A stretch of 64,000 nt of DNA from Juglans regia (GCF_001411555.2 NC_049911.1:5278209-5342208); one strand, 5' to 3'; counted from the first letter of the stretch, positions 11,066 to 23,242 are shown. The notes: generated by a model not told the origin, from the letters alone. Made by a program: numbers and translations.

Positions 11066-12586
11066 TTAACTTCTAACTTTGATCTCTAATTTTGCAAATC
11101 CTAATTAGCTCAAAAAAATAAAAATAAAAAGCGGTCCACAGTTAGAACTGAAATGTATGAAACCAAATTGAAGAAATTAACAACCATTATTCCCACGAAA
11201 GTAACCTATTTCAATTCTATTAATCAGCTTGGCCCTTGGTTCATTTAATTCCTGAGAACCAAAAAATAACTGTTATTAGCAAGCTACAGCTGTTTGAAAA
11301 CCCTGTTTGGCTGTAGAGAAGCAAATAGAAATGCCCAAGAACAAAGGAAATTAGAAACTGTAGTTTATGTAAATATAGAAACAAGAACAATTACAAAAAT
11401 TCTTCAGTAGAGAACATTACACCTATATTTAAAAAAGAAAAAAAATCAACCCCACCAATTTGAGTAGATAGATTTCTAAGATTTTAAAATTTCTACAAAA
11501 TCTCTAAAACACTATATCCATATACACGAAAGCCAAACAAGAACACCCTTTGTGCGCTGTTGTTACTGCTTCTTCCATCGTTCATTTAGCCCAGATTACA
11601 TCACAAGGTGCAAACTGTTAACATACACAATCTGAACAAGAAACAAAAAATAAAAAAACTTCAGATTTCAAAGAATCTTACATTCAGATTTGAAGAAGCA
11701 AAAAAGAAAAAAAAAAAAAAAGGAAAAAACTCAAATCAGAAGAAGAAAATAAAAAAAAACTCCACCTTTCCCATGAAGAACAACCATTTTCTTCGTCAGC
11801 AGACCTAGGCTATAGTTTTCTTCATTTTATTTGAGACCAAACATGGGAAACGTCTGCAGAGAGGAGATTTGAGAGAGAGAGAGACAGACAGTTGAAAAAT
11901 TGTGAGGACAGAGAGAGAGACCTCTAATTTTCGACGAAAAATAGATTACAAAAGAGAGAGGTGTGAGAGAGTGAGTTTGAGGAGGGGAGAGAGAGAGAGA
12001 GAGAGAGAGAGCATAAAGTGAGTGGGGGTTTCTGAGAATTCAAGAGAGAGAGAGCGAGAGAGAGGCGTTGTGGTTGGGTGTCACGGCTTCGATGGTTTGG
12101 GGGGTTGCGTTTGGCAGCGCTGCTATTGTGGGTGGCTACGTTGGTGGCTGGAGGAGACGCATGACGTCGTTAGCGGCTACCGAGAGTGAGAGAGAGTAGG
12201 TCTGAGTGTGTGAGGGTTAGAGAAGCAGATGAAGGTTGAGGGTTAGAGAGAATCGGTGAAAACGAAGAGAGCTGAGAGAGAGTAGGTCTGAAGGGGAAGA
12301 ATATACAAATGATTGAGAGAGAGTGAGAGAGAGGGGAGGGGAGAAGCTTCAAGAGAATGGGTCAAAATTGAAATTAAAAGCTTTTTCTTTCAGCTGACAC
12401 AACCAGCAAAACATAAAGGACAAAAATAATAAACCCAAAACATCCTAACACTCGACGGATAAAGATGTGAAAAAGTAAAAGCTGATTGAAGGACAAAAAA
12501 ATCACTGTTCCCAAAGCTGCAGTAGTGATTTAACGAAATGTTAACGGAAAACAAGAATTTCCGTTTAATGGCCATTTGATAGCCAC
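11066..12586 (-). repeat. Right terminal inverted arm of the MULE
   Basis: Inverse of 8200-9555. Includes a (GA)n run at about 11983-12010 and GA-rich DNA up to 12330. It is longer than the left arm mainly near its outer end (about 12380-12540). Confidence 0.85.
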
Positions 12587-12706
12587 TTATATAATAGTCA
12601 TAGATATGTTTTCTGAAATTGATCAAGCAAAGAGAGAATGTAACTTGGGATTAAAATCTGCAAATTAATTAATATTTTCTTCCCTTAATTTGTAGTAGGA
12701 TTGGAA

Positions 12707-12794
12707 AGATGAACTAGTTGAGCAACAACTCAACCGATATGCACTTTTGTAGATGAACAAGTTGAGCAAAATCTCAACCGATATGCACTTTTGT
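12707..12794. repeat. Tandem duplication, two 44-bp units
   Basis: Copies start AGATGAACTAGTTGAGCAA (12707) and AGATGAACAAGTTGAGCAA (12751) and end CCGATATGCACTTTTGT. They differ at a few bases. Confidence 0.92.
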
Positions 12795-12909
12795 AGTTAA
12801 GTATATAACAAAGGGAGGGATTTTGTACTATGTGGCTTTATGGCTTTATTTTCATTTCTCCAGGCTTGTAATTTAAGTATGTTCACTACTGCAATAAGAT
12901 TATTATAAG

Positions 12910-13095
12910 AGAAGTGCTAGGTTTACAAAAAGATTTCATAAAATTAAAGAAACTCGCAAATTGATATGTTTTATTATGGTATATTGGGTTCTAACACTTT
13001 TTTTACTATAAAGTAGATTTAAAATTTTCAGATCAAGTTACATCAATATGGGAATTTTACTTTTACAAGATTTTTTTGTGGACCAAATATTTCTT
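12910..13095. mobile_element. MITE, family M1 copy 1 (diverged)
   Basis: Opens AGAAGTGCTAGGTTTACAAA and closes with TTTTGTGGACCAAATATTTC, about 185 bases, AT-rich. The layout (AGTGCTA..., ACAAA, middle with GATATG/ATACATTAGAT-like words, TTTTGTG...) is shared with 15926-16110, 16121-16299 and 44464-44516. No coding capacity. Confidence 0.55.
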
Positions 13096-14242
13096 GTATT
13101 GCAATATAGAAGAGCTGAACTGTAGATGGTAATAACTAAGTATAGCCATAGAATTAATTTGGGTCCTTGTCAACTAAAGGTTAGAATTGGATCGAGAGAG
13201 AGGCTGAAATTTGGTTTTGACAAACTAAAGTTCCTTAGCCGAATTGTGGTACGGAAAATTATAATCAAATTCTTGCAAATCCCAAATGCATTGGCCATAT
13301 CTCATTTTCTAATTTCCTTGCCTCTAACACCTTAGATGGTTGGTAGATTTTCCTACCAAACACCAAATCGGATCTTAATTAATTAACATTTATGCTAATT
13401 AGTTATTATTAATAACTTGGTTAAACTTTAGATCGTAATATTGTACCATGCATGCTAAAATGATATGCATCGGGGATGTCTTTATTCTATAGGCAATGAT
13501 CTAATGATAGCGCTTTCTTTTATGACCATTCCACTTGTCTATTCGTATTCATTGACTAAATATTATATATGTCAATGCTAGGCCTGCTATCCGTAATTCC
13601 TAGGGGTGGGCAGTCAGCCACCACCCTGCCCCTCTCACTAGCATGGACATGCCGTGGTTTGCATCATTGTGATGCTCTATTTTTTTTAAGGTTATTTTTA
13701 TTGAATCTATGTATTTGAGGCTTGATTTGTTGATTTCTTTGTAAACCTAACACTTCTCTTCATAAACCCATAGACATTCATGGTTGTGGTTCTTTACTCA
13801 GCCCCACGGCCACACCTCAAGTACCTATGGACATCTCACTACCTTGAAGGAGAAAAAATGGAGGAGGACAAGTGAAGAGGAGGGGGAGGAGAGGAGAAAG
13901 AAGATCAGGAGGAGGCCGAGGAGGAGAAGAATAAGGAGTTGTGTTGCACTGCTGCGGGGTTGGGCCAACACCAAAGGAGGAGATTTAAAAGAGAGATGAT
14001 ATTGAGAGATGGGGGGTCGAACAACAGGAGGGATCGGATTGAGTGAGAAGAGAGAAGAGGCTAATGAGAAACTAGGCCATTTTAAACAAATCTATAGGTC
14101 TATGTTCTAACATTTTCATGACTTAAACTCATAATAATAATTGCCAATCGGCATAGATCAGTAGTTGTTCCAAAAGTAGTCCTACAAGTCTTGGATATTA
14201 AAATCCTTAACTTTTAGGTTCACCATCTAATTACTCTTTGGC
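13096..14242. other. Unassigned intergenic DNA
   Basis: No gene recognised. Position 13592-13606 reads CTAGGGGTGGGCA, the usual tip of a hAT element, but no partner end was found. A purine-rich GA/GAG tract at about 13845-13950 produces an arginine/glutamate-rich open frame that looks like low complexity, not protein. Confidence 0.45.
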
Positions 14243-14585
14243 CTGCTTTGCATGTAGCAAGAACTCATCTCATTCCATGTTATTTCAATATCGAAATATA
14301 TACTATAAATACAAATACTTTTTAATTTCAAATTTTTAAATTTTTTATCTAATCATTATAACTTTTTTCAACTTCCAAACAAAACATAAAAAATAATTCA
14401 ACTTTTTCAAATCACAAAACAAAAATAATATTATAATATTTTTATTCAATTTTTTCTCTCTTATTTCTCAAAATTCTATAAAATATCTCATGAATGCAAA
14501 ACATTCCAGTATTACTATTTATAGATAATTTTACTATTATTTACAGATCATCTAATCTCATTTCACTATTTAAACGAGACCTAAA
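14243..14585. mobile_element. MITE, family M2
   Basis: An AT-rich, non-coding block of about 340 bases. The ends are GGCCTGCTTTGCATGTAG on the left and, inverted on the right, GGTCTCGTTTAAATAG. Inside are CTCATCTCATT and the inverse words AATGAGATTAGATGA, ATTTGAAAAAGTTGAAT and AAATATTATAATATTA. This matches my memory of a very abundant MITE of Juglandaceae genomes; the family name and identity are not verified. Confidence 0.5.
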
Positions 14586-15925
14586 CTAACCATGCACTCA
14601 TTCTTGAATCCATTACCAAAGTGCTGCTCGTTACAATTGGTCACCCCTAAATACAAGTTTTACTCAGTGGAACACCCTTTGATTAAATTCTACAATTATT
14701 TTGGAAGGAAAGACGTGAAGCCAAAACAGGAACTTATATCTAGATCAGGCCGTATTAAAAAGTCACTTCACGGTAGACATGTAAGCGGCATGTGCCATTG
14801 TACATGAGATTGAGTACTGGCACACATGGAGGTCTAGAAGAGTCACCATCCGTCAATCGAGGGGCGTCTTCCCACGCTTTTATCGAGCTTAGTAGCCCAA
14901 TGGCAAACAGTAGTACTGCGTGCTTGCAAGCTGTAGGTGTACGTGCGAGTTATTGTCTGGCCAAAAATAGAGTACTAAGCTGCTTATGAGAAAATGGCAA
15001 TATTATGGTATACAGGGAAAGTGTTACCATGTATATAAATTTAATATACAAGTGATCTTAGTGCTTTACTTTTTGCATTAAATATGTATATAAGTTATTG
15101 TTGCACCCGATAATCATAATTAAGGTCTGGCGTGCCTGTCTCCAAACACAGTTTGCCATTGGCTTAGCCCACGTGATTGTGATTTCTCAAACCAATAAGA
15201 TTCGATATGACTATGATAGCGCTACTGTGGCCGCCCTTGAATTAAGGAGACGTCAAGTCCAAGAATAATTTATATTAGGTCAAATTTATTTACCACTTGG
15301 CCAACTGCATGCGAATTAACATGGCCAGGTGTCAATCATCAGGAAATCATATATTTACATAGCCCAAGATCGAAAGGTGATTTTGCGTACATTCCCAGTA
15401 CTCAGTTTATCATCCCAACAATGAAGTGTGTTGCTTCACTGATCAGTCATTAAACAAATGAGAGATTAAGAAGAAAGCAAGAGCTTCATCATAACTTTTA
15501 TTTCTCCTACGCATGATGAAAGGACGAAATTAATTAAAATAGATTCATTTTTTTTATTTTTATTAATTAGTTATTTATTTTTTTCCCTTTGAAAGGAGAT
15601 GAACGTTTGTGATCCCCCTCTGATGCCCTAAACTGATCACATGCTAGCTAGTGGATTGGACAGATCTAGTTGTAGTTAATCACGTATACTTGACAAAACT
15701 TCCAGTAACTGTAGTACTACTCATGTTGGCATGCATTTTACACTTTAATCTAGCCCCTTCCATGCATGTTAGGGTTTGTCGAACCCTGTTCTCTGCATTC
15801 CAATTTCCAAAAGTGATTACTCATCATGTTGTGCCACACCCATGTTCAGAATTACTAGCTCCTTCCCATGAAAGTTGCGTCTTCAAAAATACATTTTTAA
15901 AAGTCTAATATTCATGTTAAGAAGT
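14586..15925. other. Unassigned intergenic DNA
   Basis: Read on both strands without recognising a gene, RNA or element. Small open frames at 14592-14807 and 15651-15908 lack any family signature. Confidence 0.4.
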
Positions 15926-16110
15926 GGAGTGCTACAGTTACATGAAATGGATTATACAAAAATAATCCTATAAATTGATGTAATTTTATGTGATCCATTA
16001 AATCTATTGTACGATAAATGAACTTTATAATCTGACAAATTACATTAAGCCTGCATGCCAATTCATGAGATTACTTTTGTGTAATCCCTTTATTGTGGCT
16101 AAAGTATTTT
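15926..16110. mobile_element. MITE, family M1 copy 2
   Basis: Opens GGAGTGCTACAGTTACA and closes TTGTGGCTAAAGTATTTT. The middle holds TAATTTTATGTGATCCATTA. It matches the neighbouring copy at 16121-16299, only ten bases away. Confidence 0.6.
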
Positions 16111-16120
16111 TTCTGTTAAA

Positions 16121-16299
16121 TAAGTGTTATAGGCATAAAAATATTTCACAAAAGTAAACTTACAAATTGACATAGTTTTATACGATACATTAGATCAACT
16201 TTATTATAAAAATAACTTTATAATTTGACGTACCATATCAAATCACGTTAGTTTGAGAGTTTATTTTTGTAAAATTTCTTTGTGACTAAAGTATTTCTC
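16121..16299. mobile_element. MITE, family M1 copy 3
   Basis: Opens TAAGTGTTATAGGCATAAAA and closes TTTGTGACTAAAGTATTTCT. The middle holds TTTTATACGATACATTAGAT and a run AATTTGACGTACCATATCAA. Same layout as copy 2. Confidence 0.6.
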
Positions 16300-16521
16300 A
16301 AATTTACATTGGGAGTGCTAAAATTTCTTCTTTAATATATATACTCTACTTCATATGGTGAAATTGGATGCCTAGCTGTTTAACAAGCAAATTAACATGG
16401 ATATGCATCAATTGATTTAATTGCAAATATGAATCTTGCTATGTAAAGGAATGTAATTGCAAGTACGTGTTAAATTTCCTCATTCTTGTATAGTAATTGG
16501 TGGAGAATGTAATTCTAAGGG

Positions 16522-16856
16522 TGTGATCACTAAACGGTGTATCCCTTGGAATGACATCCTCTCCATGGTATGGTTCCCATTGGGGTGATGGTTAAGGAAG
16601 TGTCAAAAGATACAACTTTTTGATTTAGTCAAAATGTTGTGTCACTTCTTAAAGTTGTGTCATTTGCCAACCATTAAGTTACCAATGGTCGTGCCCTTTG
16701 CCAATCGGTACATGATGGCCTATAAATAGGAATCATTGGTGCACAATTGCACTCACTCAATTCCTTTTGTCCATCATCAACTTGTAGGAAAAATACCCTC
16801 ACGGGAGTGTCACAATGTTGCCAAAATTTCGTCTCTTTGTTCTTCATAGTTCTACA
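16522..16856 (+). repeat. 5' LTR of copia relic 1
   Basis: Starts TGTGATCACTAAACGG and ends TTCTACA, 335 bases. It contains a TATA-type signal CTATAAATAGG at about 16721. Its partner is 22376-22686. Confidence 0.88.
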
Positions 16857-16858
16857 GC

Positions 16859-16871
16859 GGTATCAAGAGCC
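16859..16871 (+). other. Primer-binding site of copia relic 1
   Basis: GGTATCAAGAGCC lies two bases after the LTR and resembles the copia primer site TGGTATCAGAGCC, complementary to the 3' end of initiator methionine tRNA. Confidence 0.75.
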
Positions 16872-18190
16872 AGGTCATGTCAGAGGGAATTTTTTTGTGC
16901 ATTAAGAAGATAAATAGACAAGTGCTTGATTTGACAACCACACTTACATATTATAATCATCTTCGGAGACTTTCAAAGAGAGAGACTCTTTCAAATCATA
17001 GTGGGAGGCCTAGAGTATACTGGGAATTTTCAAAATCTAGTAAGTTCTTATTATTTTGAAAAAAAAATTTGGAATATTTTTACACAAAGAAATAATGCAT
17101 TTTCTAATTTTTCATTACCCACTATCACTGTTCTAGGGGGTCGCCGGAGTTCATCACCACTGCTAGACTTCGTGGACCTTGGGAGCACGTTGGAATCCTC
17201 AACACCGATGACCATTTCGTCGGATAGAAGTGAGGATACTAGTTTCACAGTTTCAGAAGAGGCCCAGCACGAGGAAGAAGACCCTGGATGAAACGGCAAA
17301 ACTATGGTCCTCAAAATTCAAACTTGTCTGGGCTGAACAACTAGTGTCGTTTTGGCCACTGAAGAGAAGCAACGGTCCTCTTCGAACGGTATCGTCCCCC
17401 CCCCTTCTAGCCTAGCCGTAAGTCGAGCTGCAAGCTGATCCCTAAGCCGAGCCGTTGACCAGGCCGTTGATCATCATGCCACTGACCGAGCCGCTTACCA
17501 TCGATTTTCTTCTCTTGGACCTGGTTTGAACCTGCTGAACCGGTTGACTCGATTTTCTGAATCGGTTCGGGTCATATTTGGTATTTCGGGTCGTTCAGGG
17601 TCATTTCAAGCCCGGTTTGGTCTGTTCAAATACCGTTGTGCTCTAAATTTCGTGCCAAATCAATACAGAGTACCTGTTGGTCGAGATTCTCGCCAAAAAT
17701 TCTTATAAAAGGGAGAAACATCAAGAAAAGTTCGTAGGAATCATCGAACGGGGCGTCACTTTCATTATTCTCATTATTTAAAATATAATAGGAGAATTTT
17801 AAGGCTACCACATTGTATTAAATTCAAGAATTATTATTACTATTATATTTGTAATACTTTTAATTTTTTACAGTTGAATTATTGTATTTAATTTATTTAC
17901 AATAGAACAAATTTATTATTTTTACATTCTTTTTGTTGTTCATTTTTTTAGGTTTATTATTTACGGTATCGAAGAAAAGTATTGATCCATCGGGGATAGA
18001 ACAACTGAATGGAAGAAATTTTCGGGCTTGAGAAAGGCATATAACTTTTCTTCTAACCCATGAAAAGACCTTATACACATTAACAACACCAAAGCCATCA
18101 AAAAGTGTAGAAAATGGGTTGAATAGAAATGAGAGCAGCGAACCAAGTGAAGATAAATGAGAAGAACATAATGCATGGGCAAAATCATTA
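16872..18190 (+). other. 5' internal leader of copia relic 1
   Basis: No intact frame and no gag motif. Contains a GC-rich patch (17140-17480) with repeated GAGCCG words (17440-17500), unlike the AT-rich remainder of the element; it may be older inserted or captured DNA. Confidence 0.45.
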
Positions 18191-18193
18191 ATT

Positions 18194-21100
18194 TTGCATT
18201 GTATGAATGATCATATCATTCATCTCTTTGAAGACTATGAAATTGCTAAAAAAATTATGGATGCAGTTGAGACTAAGTATGATTTAAGGTCAGATATTTA
18301 TATACAGTTTTTATTGGATAAGTATAACCGACCTTGTATGAAAGAGAATGATGACATTGGCGATCATGTACTTCAAATGAAAATGAGAATTATATAATGC
18401 TAGTCATCCTCTCACTGATAAAATGCAAGTTACAACCATACTAAATAGTTTTCCTCCATCTTGGGATCACATTGTTACTTTTTTAATACACAGTGAAAAT
18501 GTAATGACAATAACATCGCTTGTAGTAGTTTTAGTACTTGAAGGAGCAATGATGAAAATGAGAAATAGAGATAGTGAATCATCCAATTTATTAATGGCTC
18601 AGGACAAGCGTTCTACACAGAACAAGATGAAGACAAAACAATTTAAGAAAAAAAAATGGTTGAAAAAAAATAAAGTAAACCATTTACTGAAAATTATTTT
18701 AAGTGTGAAAATAATGGGTATTACAAATCACAATATCTTAATAAGGGAAAAACACAAGAAAACAAGGAAATTGTGATGACAATCTCATAAGTAATGTTAG
18801 TGGAACCAGTGTCAGATTTATGGTGGGTTGAAGATAAACAAACATGAGAGAACATAGTGTATACGAGCAACAACACATACTGCGATGTCTTTGGGAAGAT
18901 ACATGTAAATTTAAAATGAATGGTTCAATTATTTTATTTAGTGATGTATTATATGTACTTAATATTTGTAGGAATTTAGTATCAGTGCCTATACTAGATT
19001 AGAAAGGCTATACAGTTGAATTTAAATTTGAAACCATTATAATAAGTAAGGGTAATGTGTTAGTAAAAGGCATGAAAGATCACGATATGTATGTACTGAA
19101 TGTTAATATTAATAAAGTATCTATTTCTGATTATTTGAATGTATCTACAGATTGTGCATATTTATGGAATTTAAAATTAAGCCATATTAATAAAAATAAG
19201 ATGATTAGAATGTGTAAAAGTGGATTAATACCACAAACAAACTCAAATAATTTTGATATATATGAACTATGTATAAAAGGAAAAATGAGTAGTAAATCAT
19301 TTTCAAAAAGTTAGAAGTCCACATATTTACTTGAAATTATACATTCTGATGTGTGTGGACCTTTTAGAACTAAAACTCATAGATGAATGAAATACTTTAT
19401 TACTTTGACTGATGACTATTCAAGATATGAGCATATCTATTTACTCAAACATAAATCTGAGTCAATTGAGAAATTTAAAAAATATAAAGTAGAAGTAGAA
19501 ACCTAGTTGTGTAAGCCCATTAACGGTTGGAATAATGAAAAAGAAGGTGAGTTTGAAGCTTTGGATGATTTCTCCAAATTGAATGATATAAGACGCATTT
19601 ATACAATGCCATATAAAGCTCAACAAAATGACATTGCAGAAATAAGAAATTGAACTCTATTGAATATGACGAGATAGATGATAACATATGATGATCTACC
19701 AACACATTTTTTGGGTGAAGTATTATTGACTGCGGCATATATATTAAATATAGTTAAAACCAAAGCAAAACCTCTTATACCTTACGAGATATGGACAGGA
19801 CATAAACTAGACTTAAGTAAACTTAAAATGTGGGGTTATAAGGTACAAGTGCTTATCTCAAGGTCACTATGGGATAAATTGAAAAGTAAAATCTGGGAAT
19901 GTAGGTTTAATATTAGGTATGTAGAAACCGGAAGTGATTACGAATTTTATCATTCTAAAAAAGGATTGAAAAAAGTAGGGATGCCGTTTTCTTGGAAAAT
20001 ACATATATTATTACTCCAGTTGATCATATAGAAATATTAAATGATTTAGAAAATCAATAGCTCTCTACAGAGTCTGACAATGAAAATTCTGATATTATTC
20101 AAATACAAAATAATAAAAATAAAAGAAAATCAGATGAAAATCAATCTTCAAGTATTGATGTTGGAGACAGTGGGAGTAAAAGAACCAGACGACCGTCAAT
20201 ATTATTTCAAGATCATTATACACTAAATATCAGTTTGAAAAATTTAGAAAATGATCCTAAAAATTTTTCTGAGACAATCAATAGTATCGATTCAGAAAAA
20301 TAGTCTGAGGTCATTAAAGATGAAATAGAATCGATAAACAAAATAATGTTTTGGACTTAACAAATCTTCCAAAGGATAGAAAAACTATTGGTTGTAAATG
20401 GGTTCTTAGAGAAAATTTAAAGTTGATGTTAGTTTGGAAAAATATAAAGTAAGGTTAGTGGCCAAGGGATATACTCAACAACTAGGTGTAGATTTTGTGG
20501 ACACGTATTTGCCTGTGGTGAAGTTCACATCTGTAAGGATCATCATTTCTATTGTTGGCAGGATGAATTTGGAATTACATCAGTTAGATGTAAAGACAGT
20601 TTTTCTTAATGATGAACTAAAAGAGGATATCTATATGATTCAACCAAAAGGATTCCAAATTAAAGAACATGAAAAGAAAGTCTACATATTGAAGAAGTCA
20701 CTGCATGGGCTAAAATAATCTTTAAGACAGTGGTATTTGAAGTTTCACCAAACCATTTTGGAAATGAGATATGAAATGAGTCCACTAGATCATTGTATAT
20801 ATATATGGAAGAAGATAACAAATTAACATTATTATCATTATATGTTGATGATATATTACTGGTAGATAATTGTCAAGATATGATGAATGAAACAAAAGAG
20901 TTCTTGAAATCTAAATTTGAAATGAAAGATATGGGTGAAGCTACCTATATTCTTGGTATAAGAACTTCTAGATATAAAATTCAAAAATATTATATTTAGA
21001 TAAAAAAAAATATCTAGAAAAGGTGCTTAAAAGATTTGGTATGGAAAATTATAAATCCTTAAGTACGACTGTTTGCAATGGTCATATTTTAAATAAAAGT

Positions 21101-21725
21101 ATGTGCCCAAAAGATGAAAATGAAATAAGCGAAATGCTTAAAGTTCCCTATGCTCAAGCTGTGAGAAGCCTCATGTATGCAATGACAACTACAAGACCAT
21201 ATATTTGTTATGTAGTATGATTGGTAAGCAAATATCAATCCTAAGGAATATTAGTAAGCAATGAAGCGTATATTAAGATATTTACATGATACCAAAAATT
21301 TGAAATTGTGCTTTGGGATCAGTGATTTAGAATTAATCGACTATAGTGATACTAATTTAGGAAGTGATGTAGAAGATAAAAAATCTACAACTGAATATAT
21401 ATTTCTATTTGGTGGAACAACACAAAATATATTACTTGTAGTACTGTTGTGAGTAATACGGTGTGGATAAAACACTTTGCCAAAACTTGAATTTGGGTAC
21501 ATCCACATAACCAATCAATGTGTTTTGTGATAATCAGTCTGCCATCTCATTGATAAAATGTGTAATACAGAGTTCTAAGGGAAAACACATTGATGTGCAT
21601 TATCACTATATTTTAGATATAGTGAAAAGAAGTGAGGTCAATATTAATTTTATTTCCTCGACTAAAATAGTAGCAGATCCAATGACCAAATGATTGTTTC
21701 TGGAGAATTTAGAGAGCATGTGACG
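18194..21725 (+). pseudogene. Copia gag-pol pseudogene 1
   Basis: Gag (UBN2 type) covers 18194-18770 in two frames. Its zinc knuckle near 18700 reads YFKCENNGYYKSQYLN, with one Cys and the His replaced. The protease site near 18825 (WWVEDKQ then stop) has lost its catalytic triplet. The pre-integrase segment (LWNLKLSHINKNKM) is at 19160-19310. Integrase at 19330-19840 keeps DVCGPF and TDDYSRYEH but the second catalytic Asp region (INGWNNEKEGEF) is altered. Reverse transcriptase (20380-21000) keeps HQLDVKTVFL and YVDDILLV. RNase H (21261-21700) keeps DYSDTNL-like text and CDNQSAISLI. At least eight in-frame stops are present (for example after 19316, 19385, 19503 and 20716). No protein can be made from it. 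Confidence 0.9.
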
Positions 21726-22375
21726 AGAATGAGGTTGAGAGAAACCTAGGTAAAGCAATCTCAAGGTCAACATGTACAACTCATGACATTTTGGGATGCC
21801 TAGAAAATTGGAATTATGATAATACCCAAATAAAATTTTGGTCATTTGTAAAGTCATTGATAAGGTGATTAAAGAAAATATCGGGAATGATCTTAGGGTA
21901 AGTACTTAATAAAATTTCTGTACAAGTTGATTAACCAAATAATTAGTTGATAATTTATAAAGTCGCTGATAAGGTGATTAGGAAAAGCCTTAGGGATAGC
22001 TTCTAGAGGAAGTACTTAACGCAAATTCAATGCAGGTCGATATATGTGTTATGTATTCAACTAAAGTCGTCAATTGTAACAAGAATTTTGATTATTGATC
22101 CAGTGATGGATAATTGATGCTGTTCATTAAATTTTTAGCGAAATGAAGTCACCCCTAATATATGATCAGTGGGAGCACATATGGTAAATGGTGCAGTCAG
22201 ATAAGGTAATGGCAAAAACGTGTACATGTAGAGGCTTGTCATGCTTTGAGGCCGATCTGCAAGAATATGCAGATGAGAGTTGAGTAGTGGAAAGCTTATA
22301 TTGGTAACGATGTAAAATATTCAACTAGAACATCACAATTTTGTGTGATCAACTATGAGATATAATTTTAAGGGA
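21726..22375 (+). other. 3' internal region of copia relic 1
   Basis: Non-coding; ends in AATTTTAAGGGA before the 3' LTR, a weak polypurine tract. A partial internal repeat (GATAAGGTGATTA at about 21858 and 21970) is visible. Confidence 0.5.
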
Positions 22376-22686
22376 TGTGATCACCAAATGGTGTACCCCT
22401 TGGAATGACATCCTCTCCATGATGATGGTTCCTATGAGGGGTGATGATTAAGGAAGTGTCAAAAGACACAACCTAGTCAAAAGGTTGTGTCATTTGCCAA
22501 CCATTGAGTTATCAATGGTTGTGCCCTTTGCCGACGGTGCGTGATGACCTATAAATATGGTCATTGGTGCACAATTGCACTCACTCAATTGCCTTTGTTC
22601 ATCACCAACTTGTGGGACAAATATCCTCATAGAAGTGTCATCATATTACTAAAATTTCATATTTCTTTGTTCTTCATAATTCTATA
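22376..22686 (+). repeat. 3' LTR of copia relic 1
   Basis: Starts TGTGATCACCAAATGG and ends TTCTATA, 311 bases. It lacks about 25 bases present in the 5' LTR (around 16610-16655). Confidence 0.88.
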
Positions 22687-22970
22687 GAGAAAAAAAATCC
22701 TACCTTATAAGCATCAAGCTTGAAAATGCTTAACTCTTTTCGATTTTGCTAACTTTCAATGAAACATTGAAAATAAAGAACGATAGATCTCTTTATTTTT
22801 ATCAAGCACTCAAATGTACAATATAAATTGACTAAGATTCAATACTCTAACAAGCTTGATATCCCTAAATTGGCTTCCAAATTAAGCTTTTTCAATTTAT
22901 CATTATTAAAATTACCTCAATTTCAAGATCAAATTAACACGAATAAATAAACACATAATATGAATCTATA
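22687..22970. other. Spacer between the copia relics
   Basis: AT-rich and non-coding. It continues across copia relic 2 at 27764, where TGGTATCAAA follows at 27778. It might be the end of an older LTR followed by a primer site, but there is too little sequence to say. Confidence 0.3.
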
Positions 22971-23242
22971 TATAAAGATTTAAATCACACGGTTTCAATG
23001 GAAAAATCACCTCATCCTTTCATTGACTTCTGAATCAAATATATATACAAGTGCATGAGCTGTTTTTGGTAATTACAAATGTATGGAAACTAGAGTAATG
23101 CGAAAATGAATCTACAATAAATGAAAATATTTACAGTAAAAGGAAACGGCTAAAATGCTATATTGGAGCTTGATTCTTTTGACTTGGCTGATTTGATCTT
23201 GATTCATTTTTGTTGGCATGATTATTGCAATCTTCCTTAATA
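22971..23242 (-). repeat. 3' LTR of copia relic 2
   Basis: 272 bases, near-identical to 27487-27758. On the minus strand the polypurine-like TTGCGGGGGCG directly precedes it. Confidence 0.92.

Larger units (their letters stand above)
8200..12586. mobile_element. Long-TIR Mutator-like element (Pack-MULE)
   Basis: The 4.4-kb element has two inverted arms of about 1.36 kb (8200-9555) and 1.52 kb (11066-12586). The tips read GAGGCTATCAAATGG and, inverted, GTGGCTATCAAATGG. Both are flanked by TTATATAA (8192-8199 and 12587-12594), a possible target duplication; because this word is its own inverse, it could also be part of the arms. Long subterminal-to-terminal arms and the absence of a transposase point to a non-autonomous MULE. 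The unique centre (9556-11065) contains a piece of a bHLH gene (9947-10066), which makes it a Pack-MULE. A hAT origin (8-bp duplication) cannot be excluded. Confidence 0.72.
16522..22686 (+). mobile_element. Ty1/copia retrotransposon relic 1 (complete layout, dead)
   Basis: A 6.2-kb element with matching 5' and 3' LTRs, a primer-binding site and, in order, gag, protease remnant, integrase, reverse transcriptase and RNase H, which is the copia order. Every domain carries stops or frameshifts. The LTRs differ by many substitutions and indels, showing age. The bases flanking it (AAGGG left, GAGAA right) do not match, so the target duplication is eroded or the outer ends are off by a few bases. 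Confidence 0.9.

Noticed and set aside
13592..13606. hAT-like tip CTAGGGGTGGGCA
   Set aside because: No partner tip or 8-bp duplication found nearby; could be chance or a remnant.
13784..13999. Arg/Glu-rich 71-codon frame
   Set aside because: Coded by a purine-only tract; not supported as a gene.
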